51,327 bases of DNA from a virus. This document shows, one piece after another, positions 6,934-15,437 of this stretch (within the stretch, counting starts at the first letter, position 1; every line of letters begins with the position of its first letter). The position numbers and the translations under genes are program-made. The DNA lies in the IMG/VR virus record IMGVR_UViG_3300036781_000817, positions 1 to 51,327 of that record. The stretch is one strand, 5' to 3'. Under the pieces are notes generated by a model. That model saw only the letters and a list, made by a program, of their open reading frames with translations, searched no databases and had not been told where the DNA came from.

Positions 6934-9048
6934 ATGATAATAGCTAAAATTACTCCCGAAAATACCAGTGTCAACGGCACCCAGATAAATGGGATTATGG
7001 TTATTTCGCTTTACGACGCGATTACTGGACAACTTACAAATGGCAATAACATCATTGTGAGCTATACGCAAAATATTAACGGCGTAATTTCCAATCAGCA
7101 GGTAACAATTCCCGGGCAAGCTACAACAGTATACAGCGGTTTACTTAGTGATCAGGATCCACTAAGCCCATTTTTCACCACGTTTCAAATTACCAACGTC
7201 GGCGCTGTACCTGATCCCTCGCCACCTGTAAATACGTGTGACCTAATTATAAATTATGTCAACGTTGACAGTCCTGAATCAGCATCAGGTGCGACAGACG
7301 GCCAAATCACCGTAACAGCGACGTCAAGTTATTCGCCGATAACATATAGTCTCGACAATATTACTTTTCAGTCGTCGCCAACATTTGCCGGTTTGATCGG
7401 AGGCGTAAAAACAGTTTACGTTACTGATGCGAATGGCTGCAGCAATACTTTAGCAGTTACTGTTCCCTCAGTAAATAATTTGTTGGTTAGCGATCCGTCG
7501 GTTACTATAATTGGAGGAAACATATCTAGATGGAACTCCGCTTTTAATCCAATAGTTTTTACTTATCAGCGCAAGGACTTTGAAGTAACTTCGATTAGTT
7601 TAGACACCGTTAGCGGAAACGCCCAAGTAAATGTTAATTGCGATACAATACTTATAGCAAATGCCATTATTGCAAATAATCAAGCAATGGCAAACGCAGC
7701 ACTTTTGAACATTGTATTAACAAATAATAATGCGGTATATGTTTACGTCAAAGCAGGACCTTATGACGGTGTATTCCAGGTCTTATCCGTACCCTCAATG
7801 GGAGTTTTGATATTAAACACACCATATATCTCAACAGCAACGGGCTTTATCAATATTAATTTATTGCGGCCATATTACCAGGTGCGAATGAAAATAACTT
7901 ATCAGGACAATACTGGTCGGCAAAACAATATAACATCCACTAACCGACCTGATAACATCGGCTTAATTAAGGCCGACATCTCCAATTTTCTGCAAAGTTT
8001 ACTTTCTCCAAAAGACGCTAGCGGCTATACACAACTCAACTTTCGCGATAATAACCTGAGCGCAAGTTATCAAATTGAATACGCCGAATATTGGGATGGT
8101 AAATTAAGCAGCAATCAAACGTTGAGTTATACGCCAATTTCAAACCCATATTATGTGTTATATGCGGCAAAACAATTAGGTGAGCGTTATGGCGGAAACC
8201 TGGCGGCTTATGTGCCATTCCAAACTGTAGCAGATAGCAGTCAATTAGCGAAATGGGTGACAGATTTTTCTGAACCAACTTATTCAAATGGTTATCCTTT
8301 TGATATTGGTTTTATTTACAGCGATGATCTCGTGGGCCAGCAATTGTATTGTGTGCTTACACCTTTGGATATTAATCGAAACCTGATAGTCGGGGGCTCA
8401 CAAACCAGTTATTTATTAAATGATGACGACTCCTGGCTGCTAAATCAGGATGGCAGTAAATTAATTATTGCTGATCAGACACTGCTAAATATTCCAGTAC
8501 CGGCGCAACTTGGCTTAAACAGGTTGCTTATCAATACAGATTTTGCCGATGATGTATATTATTTTACGCTGGCGCTTAAATATGAAAGCGGAGGTTTTAC
8601 GTATACCGTTACGCAGACCCAGACGGTACGGATTGATGACGCTATAGACGAACAATCTGTTTACTTACGCTGGATAGGCTTAAGTGGAAGCTGGAATTAT
8701 TACCGGTTCGTTTACAACCAGGAAGTTTCGCTCGATGTTCAAAATGCGGTGATTATAAAGAATTACGTGTTTGATTGGGAAAATCAGGACGGTATAGAAG
8801 AAGTGATCGGAAAAAGTGCGGGCCAAAAAATAAAGGTTATGGCCGAAGATATCTCCGTAGCTGACATAAAAGGATTACAATCACTAAAATATTCGCCAAA
8901 GGTTCAAATGCTGTTAAACAAAAATCCGGTTAAGTGGCAAACAATTGTCCTCAACACGGCCACGTTTGCCGAATATGAAACATTGAATGGTCAGGGGCCT
9001 TTTAGTGTGACGTTTAACCTGCCATCAATAAATATACAGACACAGTAA
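6934..9048 (+). CDS. Large tail/baseplate protein with a SprB-like repeat
   Basis: 704 aa, beta-rich. Residues ~100-180 contain a module (DGQITVTATSSYSPITYSLD, then FAGLIGGVKTVYVTDANGC) that fits the SprB repeat, an Ig-like unit best known from the Bacteroidota gliding adhesin SprB. The remainder alternates beta sandwiches and ends in a region (GIEEVIGKSAGQKIKVMAEDI) that could bind the baseplate. Position between neck genes and the next ~700-aa protein suggests a distal tail or adhesion component. The SprB-like unit could contact host surface polymers, which is inference. Confidence 0.5.
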   Translation: MIIAKITPENTSVNGTQINGIMVISLYDAITGQLTNGNNIIVSYTQNINGVISNQQVTIPGQATTVYSGLLSDQDPLSPFFTTFQITNVGAVPDPSPPVNTCDLIINYVNVDSPESASGATDGQITVTATSSYSPITYSLDNITFQSSPTFAGLIGGVKTVYVTDANGCSNTLAVTVPSVNNLLVSDPSVTIIGGNISRWNSAFNPIVFTYQRKDFEVTSISLDTVSGNAQVNVNCDTILIANAIIANNQAMANAALLNIVLTNNNAVYVYVKAGPYDGVFQVLSVPSMGVLILNTPYISTATGFININLLRPYYQVRMKITYQDNTGRQNNITSTNRPDNIGLIKADISNFLQSLLSPKDASGYTQLNFRDNNLSASYQIEYAEYWDGKLSSNQTLSYTPISNPYYVLYAAKQLGERYGGNLAAYVPFQTVADSSQLAKWVTDFSEPTYSNGYPFDIGFIYSDDLVGQQLYCVLTPLDINRNLIVGGSQTSYLLNDDDSWLLNQDGSKLIIADQTLLNIPVPAQLGLNRLLINTDFADDVYYFTLALKYESGGFTYTVTQTQTVRIDDAIDEQSVYLRWIGLSGSWNYYRFVYNQEVSLDVQNAVIIKNYVFDWENQDGIEEVIGKSAGQKIKVMAEDISVADIKGLQSLKYSPKVQMLLNKNPVKWQTIVLNTATFAEYETLNGQGPFSVTFNLPSINIQTQ

Positions 9049-9056
9049 GAGTTTTA

Positions 9057-9165
9057 AAGTTGAAATGTTGGATTTTCAGCCTCACAACTTGAAAAGCTGA
9101 AACGACTTTCCAATTTATCCAATCAAAAAACATTACAACTTTCCAACCTTACTACATTTCAACTT
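9057..9165. repeat. Intergenic inverted repeat, host-type
   Basis: AAGTTGAAATGT at 9057-9068 is exactly inverted at 9154-9165 (ACATTTCAACTT), with an internal TTTCAGC/GCTGAAA hairpin (9074-9080 / 9096-9102). It fills the only gap between the two large tail genes. Of the same general kind as the TTGATCAGGT inverted repeat at 18031. Confidence 0.55.
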
Positions 9166-9171
9166 CACCCA

Positions 9172-11265
9172 ATGGACCAACTCCAATTATATTTAAACGA
9201 TGAGTTAGTGGACTTAAGCAACGACAGCCCGATTGCGCTTACTTTTCAAATCAATGATCTGGCCGATGTGAAAAACCAGCAAGGAAACACATCAAACCAG
9301 TTTAAACTGCCGCTTACGCAACGTAACCGACGCATACTTGGCTTTCCCGATGATATAGCGGTTACCACCAATCTGCCCTATCAGAAATACCAGGCGAAGC
9401 TTATCCAAGACGGCCTGGAAATAATACCCTATGGTATAGGTGAACTAAATGGAATAGACCAGGATACAGCAAATATTACCATCCTTTCGGGTAATGTAGA
9501 TTTTTTCGACGCGATAGATGGCAAGTTGTATGATATGGGCGACAGCACTTCTCAATGGAGTAGTTACGGTCAGAATTTAGTATGGCGGCCCTATGACCAT
9601 ACCTGGAGTTTAGATAATGCAGCAAATTCGCAAACTAAAACTGATGGCTGGATTTGGCCTGTAATTGATTACGGCTTAATGACTGATGATTTTACCCAAC
9701 CCATCAACGTTCGGAATATGCGCCCGGGATTTTTCATCAAAACGGCTATTGATTTGTTATTGCAATCAGCAGGATATAAAGGTACTGGCTCGTTGCTGGT
9801 CGACCCACTTTATCCTTTATTAATTGCACAATTTTCAAACGGAAACTTTGAGCACGGTACTGACTACCAGAATCAACCTGATAACTGGGGGATTGCCGTC
9901 GAGAACTTAATGCAAACCTATTTAAATTATCCGAACGTTTTAAATCCAGCCGGCACGTTAAACTGGAATTCAATTAATAGCGACCCTTCTCAGCAATTTT
10001 CAGGGAATACTACTTTCACATCTAAACAGATAAATAATGTTATAATTACCGTGACATTACCTCATGTTCTTTTATATGGACGTATAACACCTCCTGATTT
10101 TTCGAGCACATTAAGCGTTTTTATAAGAATACATCGACCTGGGTTACCCGATATAACCCCAGCACAATTAGATTTCTCTTTTAACGGTTATGGCCCATAC
10201 CCGCGCGATCCAAACGGATGGACAAGAGTGCTGGGTACAAACGGGAATAAAATTATCGGGTCGATGTCTTTTTATAATTCTGTACTCTCGTTTCAAACTA
10301 CGTTGCCCGCCGGTGCAAGCGTTGATATTTATTATGAGTTTACTGGTTTTACCGGATCGCATGCCTACATATATCCAAACGCTACGTTTTCTGTTAAGAG
10401 CCAAAACGGGACGGTTCAATTTGGGCAAACGCTTCAATGTGAACGTATTTTTCCTGACATTTCACAAAAGGACCTCCTTAAAGATACCCTACAGCGATTT
10501 GGAATAGTTTGCCAAACAGACAACAATAATAAAACCATATCTTTCAATTCGTTTAAAGACATTGTAAATAATATCCCTATTGCCAAAGATTGGACAACCA
10601 AATGCCTGGATCAAGGTAAGCAGGTCACATTTCAACTAGGCAATTATGCGCAGGTAAATTACATGCAATACCAGGAAGATGCGAATATACTCCCATCGAA
10701 ATTCGGTTGGTCGCAAATAAATATTGCAAACCAAACATTGGCAGCAAGTGCGCAATTGTTTGTGAGTCTTTTTGGAGTTACCTTAAATCGCCCGTTTTAC
10801 GGGGGAACTATTTCACAAATCACTATGATTGACAATACAAGTGGCAGTGATGACTTTTCTATTGGCGTTACACCACGGATACTGATAGATCAAAAATTAA
10901 ACATTGGCGCTTTAGGCAAAACTATTACGTTTACAGATGGCTCTGGAAATAATCGTTATATAAACGATATAATAAGTACACCGTACTTCTATAAACCCGA
11001 CGCGCCGGAGCCACAAACTGGTTATGGTGCAGCAAGTTTATTATTTGATGACTTGAGAAAAAAATATTATCCCGACCTGGAAAAAGTACTTATGCAAACC
11101 AAAAAAGTGGTTCGGTTTATATCACTTACACCAAGAGATATATTGGAACTGGATTTGCTGACTCCTATTTATATCCAACAAGATAGTTCATATTATTATA
11201 TCAATAAAATAAGCGCCTGGCGCAAAAGGCAGCCGACAAAAGTGGAATTGATAAAGCTGGGATAG
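9172..11265 (+). CDS. Large tail (distal tail/hub-like) protein
   Basis: 697 aa. The N-terminus (LQLYLNDELVDLSNDSPIAL, then VKNQQGNTSNQFKLPLTQRN) is a recognisable beginning of Bacteroidota phage tail proteins upstream of the tape measure. A central carbohydrate-binding-like beta region (~300-420) is followed by a hub-like C-terminus (KDLLKDTLQRFGIVCQ, YYINKISAW). Likely forms part of the tail tip with the 704-aa protein upstream. No lytic or protease motif seen. Assignment depends on context and N-terminal pattern. Confidence 0.5.
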   Translation: MDQLQLYLNDELVDLSNDSPIALTFQINDLADVKNQQGNTSNQFKLPLTQRNRRILGFPDDIAVTTNLPYQKYQAKLIQDGLEIIPYGIGELNGIDQDTANITILSGNVDFFDAIDGKLYDMGDSTSQWSSYGQNLVWRPYDHTWSLDNAANSQTKTDGWIWPVIDYGLMTDDFTQPINVRNMRPGFFIKTAIDLLLQSAGYKGTGSLLVDPLYPLLIAQFSNGNFEHGTDYQNQPDNWGIAVENLMQTYLNYPNVLNPAGTLNWNSINSDPSQQFSGNTTFTSKQINNVIITVTLPHVLLYGRITPPDFSSTLSVFIRIHRPGLPDITPAQLDFSFNGYGPYPRDPNGWTRVLGTNGNKIIGSMSFYNSVLSFQTTLPAGASVDIYYEFTGFTGSHAYIYPNATFSVKSQNGTVQFGQTLQCERIFPDISQKDLLKDTLQRFGIVCQTDNNNKTISFNSFKDIVNNIPIAKDWTTKCLDQGKQVTFQLGNYAQVNYMQYQEDANILPSKFGWSQINIANQTLAASAQLFVSLFGVTLNRPFYGGTISQITMIDNTSGSDDFSIGVTPRILIDQKLNIGALGKTITFTDGSGNNRYINDIISTPYFYKPDAPEPQTGYGAASLLFDDLRKKYYPDLEKVLMQTKKVVRFISLTPRDILELDLLTPIYIQQDSSYYYINKISAWRKRQPTKVELIKLG

Positions 11266-11295
11266 TGAGAAACAGGACTTTTTATAGAATTAATT

Positions 11296-11309
11296 ATGCT
11301 ATTCAGCAT
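11296..11309. promoter_or_regulatory. 14-bp palindrome ATGCTATTCAGCAT, copy 3 of 4
   Basis: Same design as copies 1 and 2 with a variant centre, extended to TATGC...GCATA. It is 24 bp before the tape measure start codon in a 68-bp intergenic gap. Confidence 0.5.
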
Positions 11310-11333
11310 ATAAATCATTTTTAACTAAAAAAT

Positions 11334-12560
11334 ATGACAGACGACATTAACAAAAAAATACTGATCCAGGTGGAGGCCGAAACCAGCCAACTAAAGCAAA
11401 ATGTGAGCGATTTAAACCAAACGCTTGATAGTTTACTCCAAAAGCAAAAACAGCTAAGTGATGCCGGCAACGAAAATACAAAGGCCTTCCAGGATATGGC
11501 AATGCAGGTTAAAACTGTGCAGACAGCAATTGACAACCACACCAAAGCAATCGATAATAATGTAAAATCGCTCAATACATCAAATGCTGCTTTAAATACA
11601 TTAAGTTCAAGCTTTGTTAAGCTTAAAGATATATCTGGTACATTTGGATCAAGCTTGCAGGAAGCAGCGAAGGGATTTAATGCCTTAAAGAATAGCTTAT
11701 CAAATACCGCAAATGAACAAAAAGCCGCCGACCAAACAGTTGCCATAAGAAAAACTGCTTTGCAGCGTGTTGAAGATTATGCCAGGCAGTCGGCCAATAA
11801 AATAGCTGCCAGTACGCTTAGTATACTTACAGGCAGCATAAAACGCCAAAGCGATACAAAAGTCGCCGCACTTGAAAAAGATAAAACTGCTGAATTAAAT
11901 AACAGCAGCTTAACTTCTTCACAAAAGTTGGCTATTGAACAAAAATTCAAACAGCAGGAAGGACAAATCAAAGCAAAGGCGTTTAAAGGGGAGCAGGAAG
12001 CATCCATAGCGCAGGCTGTGATTAATGGCGCATTGGCAGTAACAAAAGTTACCGCGCAAAGCGGCGTACTTGCTCCACTTGAAGTAGGCGTAGTAATAGC
12101 CGAAACAGCCGCGCAGGTTGCTAAAATAACGGCACAAAAACCGCCCGCTTATGCACGGGGTGGTTTGCATTATTCGTCCGATGGGCGTGGAGGTGCATTG
12201 CCGGGATTTAGCAAAACTGATAATACAAATGCCTTTCTTCGTTCCGGCGAAGGTATCGTAGTTTCCGAGGCAATGCAGGTTCCGTGGGCACGTAACCTGG
12301 TAAGCGCAATAAATGTCGGCTTTGGCGGTCGTGATTTTTCAATAGCGAATACAGGCAGGGGTTATGCGATAGGCGGTATATTTACAGATGGCGGAGATGC
12401 AAACCGCTATTACAACCAGCCGGTAACCGATCAAAAAAATCTCGCCAATACCATTGCCTACCAGATGATCAATAATTTTCCTCCGGTTTATGTGGATGTT
12501 AAAGACGTGAATAATCAGCAAAATATATTGGCGCAAACTATTAACAGGGTGAATTTATGA
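11334..12560 (+). CDS. Tail tape measure protein (short)
   Basis: 408 aa. The first ~260 residues are nearly all helical and Gln/Lys/Ala rich with heptad character (SQLKQNVSDLNQTLDSLLQKQKQL). An Ala-rich hydrophobic stretch follows (~225-270). The C-terminus YARGGLHYSSDGRGGALPGFS / NAFLRSGEGIVVSEAM is the GRG...L..GE.VV motif typical of Bacteroidota tape measures. It sets tail length and guides DNA exit. At about 1.5 angstrom per residue it predicts a tail of only ~60 nm, short for a siphophage, so it may be a reduced version. It is the partner expected for the tail chaperone at 5070. Confidence 0.75.
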   Translation: MTDDINKKILIQVEAETSQLKQNVSDLNQTLDSLLQKQKQLSDAGNENTKAFQDMAMQVKTVQTAIDNHTKAIDNNVKSLNTSNAALNTLSSSFVKLKDISGTFGSSLQEAAKGFNALKNSLSNTANEQKAADQTVAIRKTALQRVEDYARQSANKIAASTLSILTGSIKRQSDTKVAALEKDKTAELNNSSLTSSQKLAIEQKFKQQEGQIKAKAFKGEQEASIAQAVINGALAVTKVTAQSGVLAPLEVGVVIAETAAQVAKITAQKPPAYARGGLHYSSDGRGGALPGFSKTDNTNAFLRSGEGIVVSEAMQVPWARNLVSAINVGFGGRDFSIANTGRGYAIGGIFTDGGDANRYYNQPVTDQKNLANTIAYQMINNFPPVYVDVKDVNNQQNILAQTINRVNL

Positions 12561-12616
12561 GGTGAAAGGTTAAAGGCGAAAGCTGAAAGGTTGTGCCAGC
12601 TTCAAAACAATATTGG

Positions 12617-12910
12617 CTATTTGAAACTCCAGTTATTAGTTATGCCAGCGTACTCATATTCTGCCTGGTCTTTGGCGTCATCAGTTGTTTCATGCCAGGT
12701 GTCTGCAAACTCAACCCACTGATCATCGCAATAAAAAAGATAACAACCGTCATCATTCTCGTATTTACAAATGACCAGCCCGTAAGCAACCCCCAATAAC
12801 TCGCCATTTGCATAATGTTGAGTATTATAAGTCGGCAAACATAGGTTAACCACAGCGTAACAGATAACGTTGGCACTGCCAATAACATCAGGTACATCTA
12901 TTTTAAACAT
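12617..12910 (-). CDS. Small reverse-strand cargo protein
   Basis: 97 aa on the strand opposite the late operon, convergent with the tape measure gene. The C-terminal half (GCYLFYCDDQWVEFADTWHE, then AKDQAEYEYAGITNNW) has the Trp/Tyr-rich pattern seen in small Bacteroidota proteins often annotated as hypothetical or immunity-like. This frame reads as a real protein whereas the overlapping reverse frame at 12640-12897 does not. Expression would be independent of the late promoter, so it may be made in the lysogen. Function unknown. Confidence 0.5.
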   Translation of the reverse strand: MFKIDVPDVIGSANVICYAVVNLCLPTYNTQHYANGELLGVAYGLVICKYENDDGCYLFYCDDQWVEFADTWHETTDDAKDQAEYEYAGITNNWSFK

Positions 12911-12934
12911 TAACTAAAACTACCAAACTAAAAC

Positions 12935-13171
12935 ATGACTATCAAACTTGCAAATACATTATTCGACGATGGTATATTCTCAGCCATGTACAAAGCCGGG
13001 TTTATCACCGACAAAGTTTTTATATATCGTGAGATATATCTGTGGGTAAACGCACAGGTTAATGCTCGTGGAATCAAAAAGAACCAGGCTGTATTGGAAG
13101 CTGAAATAAAATTTATGAAAGATGAACGCACCATTTGGCGGGCGATGAATAGTTTTGAGGACGGTCAATAA
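12935..13171 (+). CDS. Small hypothetical phage protein
   Basis: 78 aa, helical and charged (NQAVLEAEIKFMKDERTIWRAMNSFE). It may have a recognition-helix-like segment near the C-terminus, but no family is recognised. A-rich leader with ATG at 12935. It lies between the reverse-strand cargo gene and the TPR lipoprotein. Confidence 0.45.
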   Translation: MTIKLANTLFDDGIFSAMYKAGFITDKVFIYREIYLWVNAQVNARGIKKNQAVLEAEIKFMKDERTIWRAMNSFEDGQ

Positions 13172-13229
13172 ATTAAATCTGCTTTTTTATTTTCTTATTA
13201 GTAGCTTAGTTTTCTAAATCCTTTATCAC

Positions 13230-13898
13230 ATGAATAAAGTTTCATTATTAATCCTGCTGTTAATTTTTTGTTACGGCTGTTCACATTCACAGGTAACACA
13301 AGTACAAGCGAAGGTGAATCCTGAAGCCTTAAAGCTAAATAATCAGGCTATGCAATTGTACGCCAACTCCCTTGGGATAAATGATCGTAACAAGACATTA
13401 GAGCAGGCGGTAAATCTGCTCAATAAGGCAGTAAAGATAGATAGTGGCTATTTTAGAGCCAATTGGAATAAATGTCTTATTCAAAATACTATGAAACAAT
13501 ACGATAGTGCGCTCGTGACAAGTAAACAAATTTTAAAACTTAGACCGAAAAATGTTGACATCCAATTGATGGTTGGAACGGCATATGAAAGAGCGGGAGA
13601 TACCGTATCTGCAGCAAAATATTATACAAGCACGTTATTAACGTATAATAATATACTTGACACAATGAGTATTAAAAATGAAGCATATAAAACCTTGAAA
13701 GTGGGAAAAGCCATTACCCTGATTATGCTACATCAAGATAAGAAGGGCTACGATATGTTTAAAGAACTTTATACAACGGAAACCGACCCAAATTATAAGC
13801 CGATGTATCAAAATTTTATAGGTTTGACCAGGCACGATTTTCTATATGGACCGGAGGAAAAGGTAACGAGTGAGGATCCAATTCCAATAACCCATTAA
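13230..13898 (+). CDS. TPR-repeat lipoprotein (cargo)
   Basis: 222 aa. The signal MNKVSLLILLLIFCYGC ends in a lipobox with Cys17. The mature part has tetratricopeptide-like helix pairs: AVNLLNKAVKIDSGYFRANW, then ALVTSKQILKLRPKNVDIQ and VGTAYERAGDTVSAAKYY. An envelope-anchored TPR scaffold has no place in virion assembly, so it is most likely a lysogenic-conversion gene carried inside the late operon next to the Fic gene. Partner unknown. Confidence 0.7.
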   Translation: MNKVSLLILLLIFCYGCSHSQVTQVQAKVNPEALKLNNQAMQLYANSLGINDRNKTLEQAVNLLNKAVKIDSGYFRANWNKCLIQNTMKQYDSALVTSKQILKLRPKNVDIQLMVGTAYERAGDTVSAAKYYTSTLLTYNNILDTMSIKNEAYKTLKVGKAITLIMLHQDKKGYDMFKELYTTETDPNYKPMYQNFIGLTRHDFLYGPEEKVTSEDPIPITH

Positions 13899-13931
13899 AT
13901 AGAGGATGTCAATCCGAAGGAGTTATTTTAC

Positions 13932-14095
13932 AGCTCAAAATTGGGTTGATTTAAGCTCAAACTTATACAATTCTGACCCACAAATTAAAATTATTTGAGC
14001 TCTATTTCCTTGATTCTAAAAATATAGCTCAAAACACCCAAGAATAAAGCTCAATTTTTAGATTTTTTGAGCTATATTTGATTGCACAATGAGCT
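13932..14095. promoter_or_regulatory. Operator array: seven AGCTCA/TGAGCT boxes upstream of the Fic gene
   Basis: Boxes begin at 13932, 13954, 13996, 14026, 14048, 14068 and 14090. Four read AGCTCA and three TGAGCT, most with A/T-rich flanks such as TAGCTCAAAA. Start-to-start distances are 22, 42, 30, 22, 20 and 22 bp, so most boxes lie on one face of the helix about two turns apart. The last box is 13 bp before the Fic ATG. A likely cooperative binding site for the helix-turn-helix domain of the Fic protein itself (autoregulation is inference). Confidence 0.65.
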
Positions 14096-14108
14096 TTAAA
14101 GTATTCCA

Positions 14109-15146
14109 ATGATTGATTTTAATAAAGACATACTAAAATTCATTACTGATTATCCATCGCGTTCCTCTAAAGAAATACATGATGGATTGAATGCAGCCAT
14201 AGGATATGCCACCGTAAAGCGAATATTAACTAAGCTTACGTCCGATGGTCTAATCGCCCCAGAAGGAAAAGGAAAAGGAACAAAATACCTGATCAGTCCG
14301 TCGTACGAATTATTAAGTCCCATTGATATAGATGAATATTTTAAAAAAGAACAGGACGAACGAGAGATTAAAGACGGGTTCAACCTATTACTCATTACAA
14401 ATGTTTTAAGTAAGGCCAAGTTATTTACCAAAGAGGAAGAGAAGAAACTTGAGACATTGCACGAGAAATTTAAAAATAATATCTCCGGCATGTCTACAGC
14501 GGAATATGATAAGGAATTGGAACGTTTAGCGATAGATTTAAGCTGGAAGTCATCTCAAATAGAAGGCAATACCTACTCGCTCTTGGAAACAGAGCGCTTA
14601 CTTCTCGAAAAAGAAACGGCTGCCGGAAAACCGAAGGATGATGCAATTATGTTACTAAACCATAAGGACGCAATAAATTTCATTGTTGCTCACCCTGATT
14701 ATGTGGTACCTTTAACTATCCGTGGAATAGAGGATATCCATAGCATATTAATTAAAGAGCTTGGCGTCAACCGCAATATCCGCCAGAGGAGGGTAGGTAT
14801 TTCCGGCACTAACTATAAACCCCTGGATAATGAACACCAGATTCGCGATGCTTTAATTGATATGTGCAATTTGATTAACAACAAGGAAAATGTGTTTGAA
14901 AAATCCCTCCTTACCTTAGTTTTACTTTCCTATATCCAGGCATTTGCCGACGGGAACAAACGAACAGCCCGTATAGTAAGTAACGCAATATTGATTGCAT
15001 ATAAGTATTGTCCCATTTCATTCAGGACCGTTGATTCCATAGAATACAAAAAGGCCATGCTGATATTTTATGAACAAAACAACATTAGCGCCATTAAAGA
15101 AATATTCAAAAGTCAATTTGAATTTGCGGTCAATACTTATTTCTAA
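14109..15146 (+). CDS. Fic-domain protein with N-terminal winged helix; catalytic His replaced
   Basis: 345 aa. Residues ~1-65 form a winged helix (SSKEIHDGLNAAIGYATVKRILTKL). An inhibitory-helix motif SSQIEGN (148-154) matches [S/T]xxxE[G/N] of autoinhibited class II Fic proteins. The Fic core is QAFADGNKRTAR (277-288): compared with HxFxDGNxRxxR every position is kept except the catalytic His, which is Gln277. Canonical Fic enzymes transfer AMP to protein hydroxyls using that His, so this protein may be inactive, have altered chemistry, or act mainly as a nucleotide-sensing transcription factor on the phased boxes upstream. It is probably cargo with its own promoter. Confidence 0.85.
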   Translation: MIDFNKDILKFITDYPSRSSKEIHDGLNAAIGYATVKRILTKLTSDGLIAPEGKGKGTKYLISPSYELLSPIDIDEYFKKEQDEREIKDGFNLLLITNVLSKAKLFTKEEEKKLETLHEKFKNNISGMSTAEYDKELERLAIDLSWKSSQIEGNTYSLLETERLLLEKETAAGKPKDDAIMLLNHKDAINFIVAHPDYVVPLTIRGIEDIHSILIKELGVNRNIRQRRVGISGTNYKPLDNEHQIRDALIDMCNLINNKENVFEKSLLTLVLLSYIQAFADGNKRTARIVSNAILIAYKYCPISFRTVDSIEYKKAMLIFYEQNNISAIKEIFKSQFEFAVNTYF

Positions 15147-15182
15147 GAAGACTCTATTCGTCAAATAGTATTTAGAACAATA

Positions 15183-15280
15183 ACCGACAAAACACTGTCA
15201 CCATCTAATAAAATAAGTATCCTGACCTTTGAATTATGCCAATCAGCATAATAATCATTACTGACAAAACGCTGTCACCA
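15183..15280. repeat. Pair of 21-bp direct repeats flanking palindrome copy 4
   Basis: 15183-15203 and 15260-15280 share 19 of 21 bases (core GACAAAAC-CTGTCACCA). Between them at 15236-15249 lies ATGCCAATCAGCAT, the fourth member of the prophage A palindrome family (extended to ATTATGC/GCATAAT). No gene in this gap. It may be a regulatory region for the head-gene segment. Confidence 0.5.
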
Positions 15281-15391
15281 CCGGGTTAAAAGATTGTCCC
15301 GATATTTGAATAAACCAAGTCGCTATTCTGACTTCAATTTTCAGAATCAATTTTCACAACCAATATTAACATTCAACTTTCGGACTTTTCG

Positions 15392-15409
15392 TCCCGATAA
15401 TTGTCGGGA
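15392..15409. repeat. Intergenic hairpin TCCCGATAATTGTCGGGA
   Basis: An 18-bp near-perfect palindrome flanked by directly repeated CGGACTTT. This type of hairpin is common in intergenic DNA of Sphingobacteriaceae. It argues that the in-frame sequence upstream of 15438 is non-coding. Confidence 0.5.
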
Positions 15410-15437
15410 TCCGGACTTTCCGACTAAACCCAAATCA

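Noticed and set aside
11321-12170. Cys/Ser/Phe-rich reverse ORFs opposite the tape measure gene
   Set aside because: Composition is the mirror of a Lys/Gln/Ala-rich coiled coil; no protein-like pattern and no start context.
12640-12897. Second reverse frame overlapping the 97-aa gene
   Set aside because: The frame at 12617-12910 has a far more protein-like sequence with a familiar C-terminal pattern.
15294-15437. TTG-initiated N-terminal extension of the head protease
   Set aside because: Covers a palindromic repeat and direct repeats and lacks the ClpP fold; ATG 15438 starts at the conserved region.
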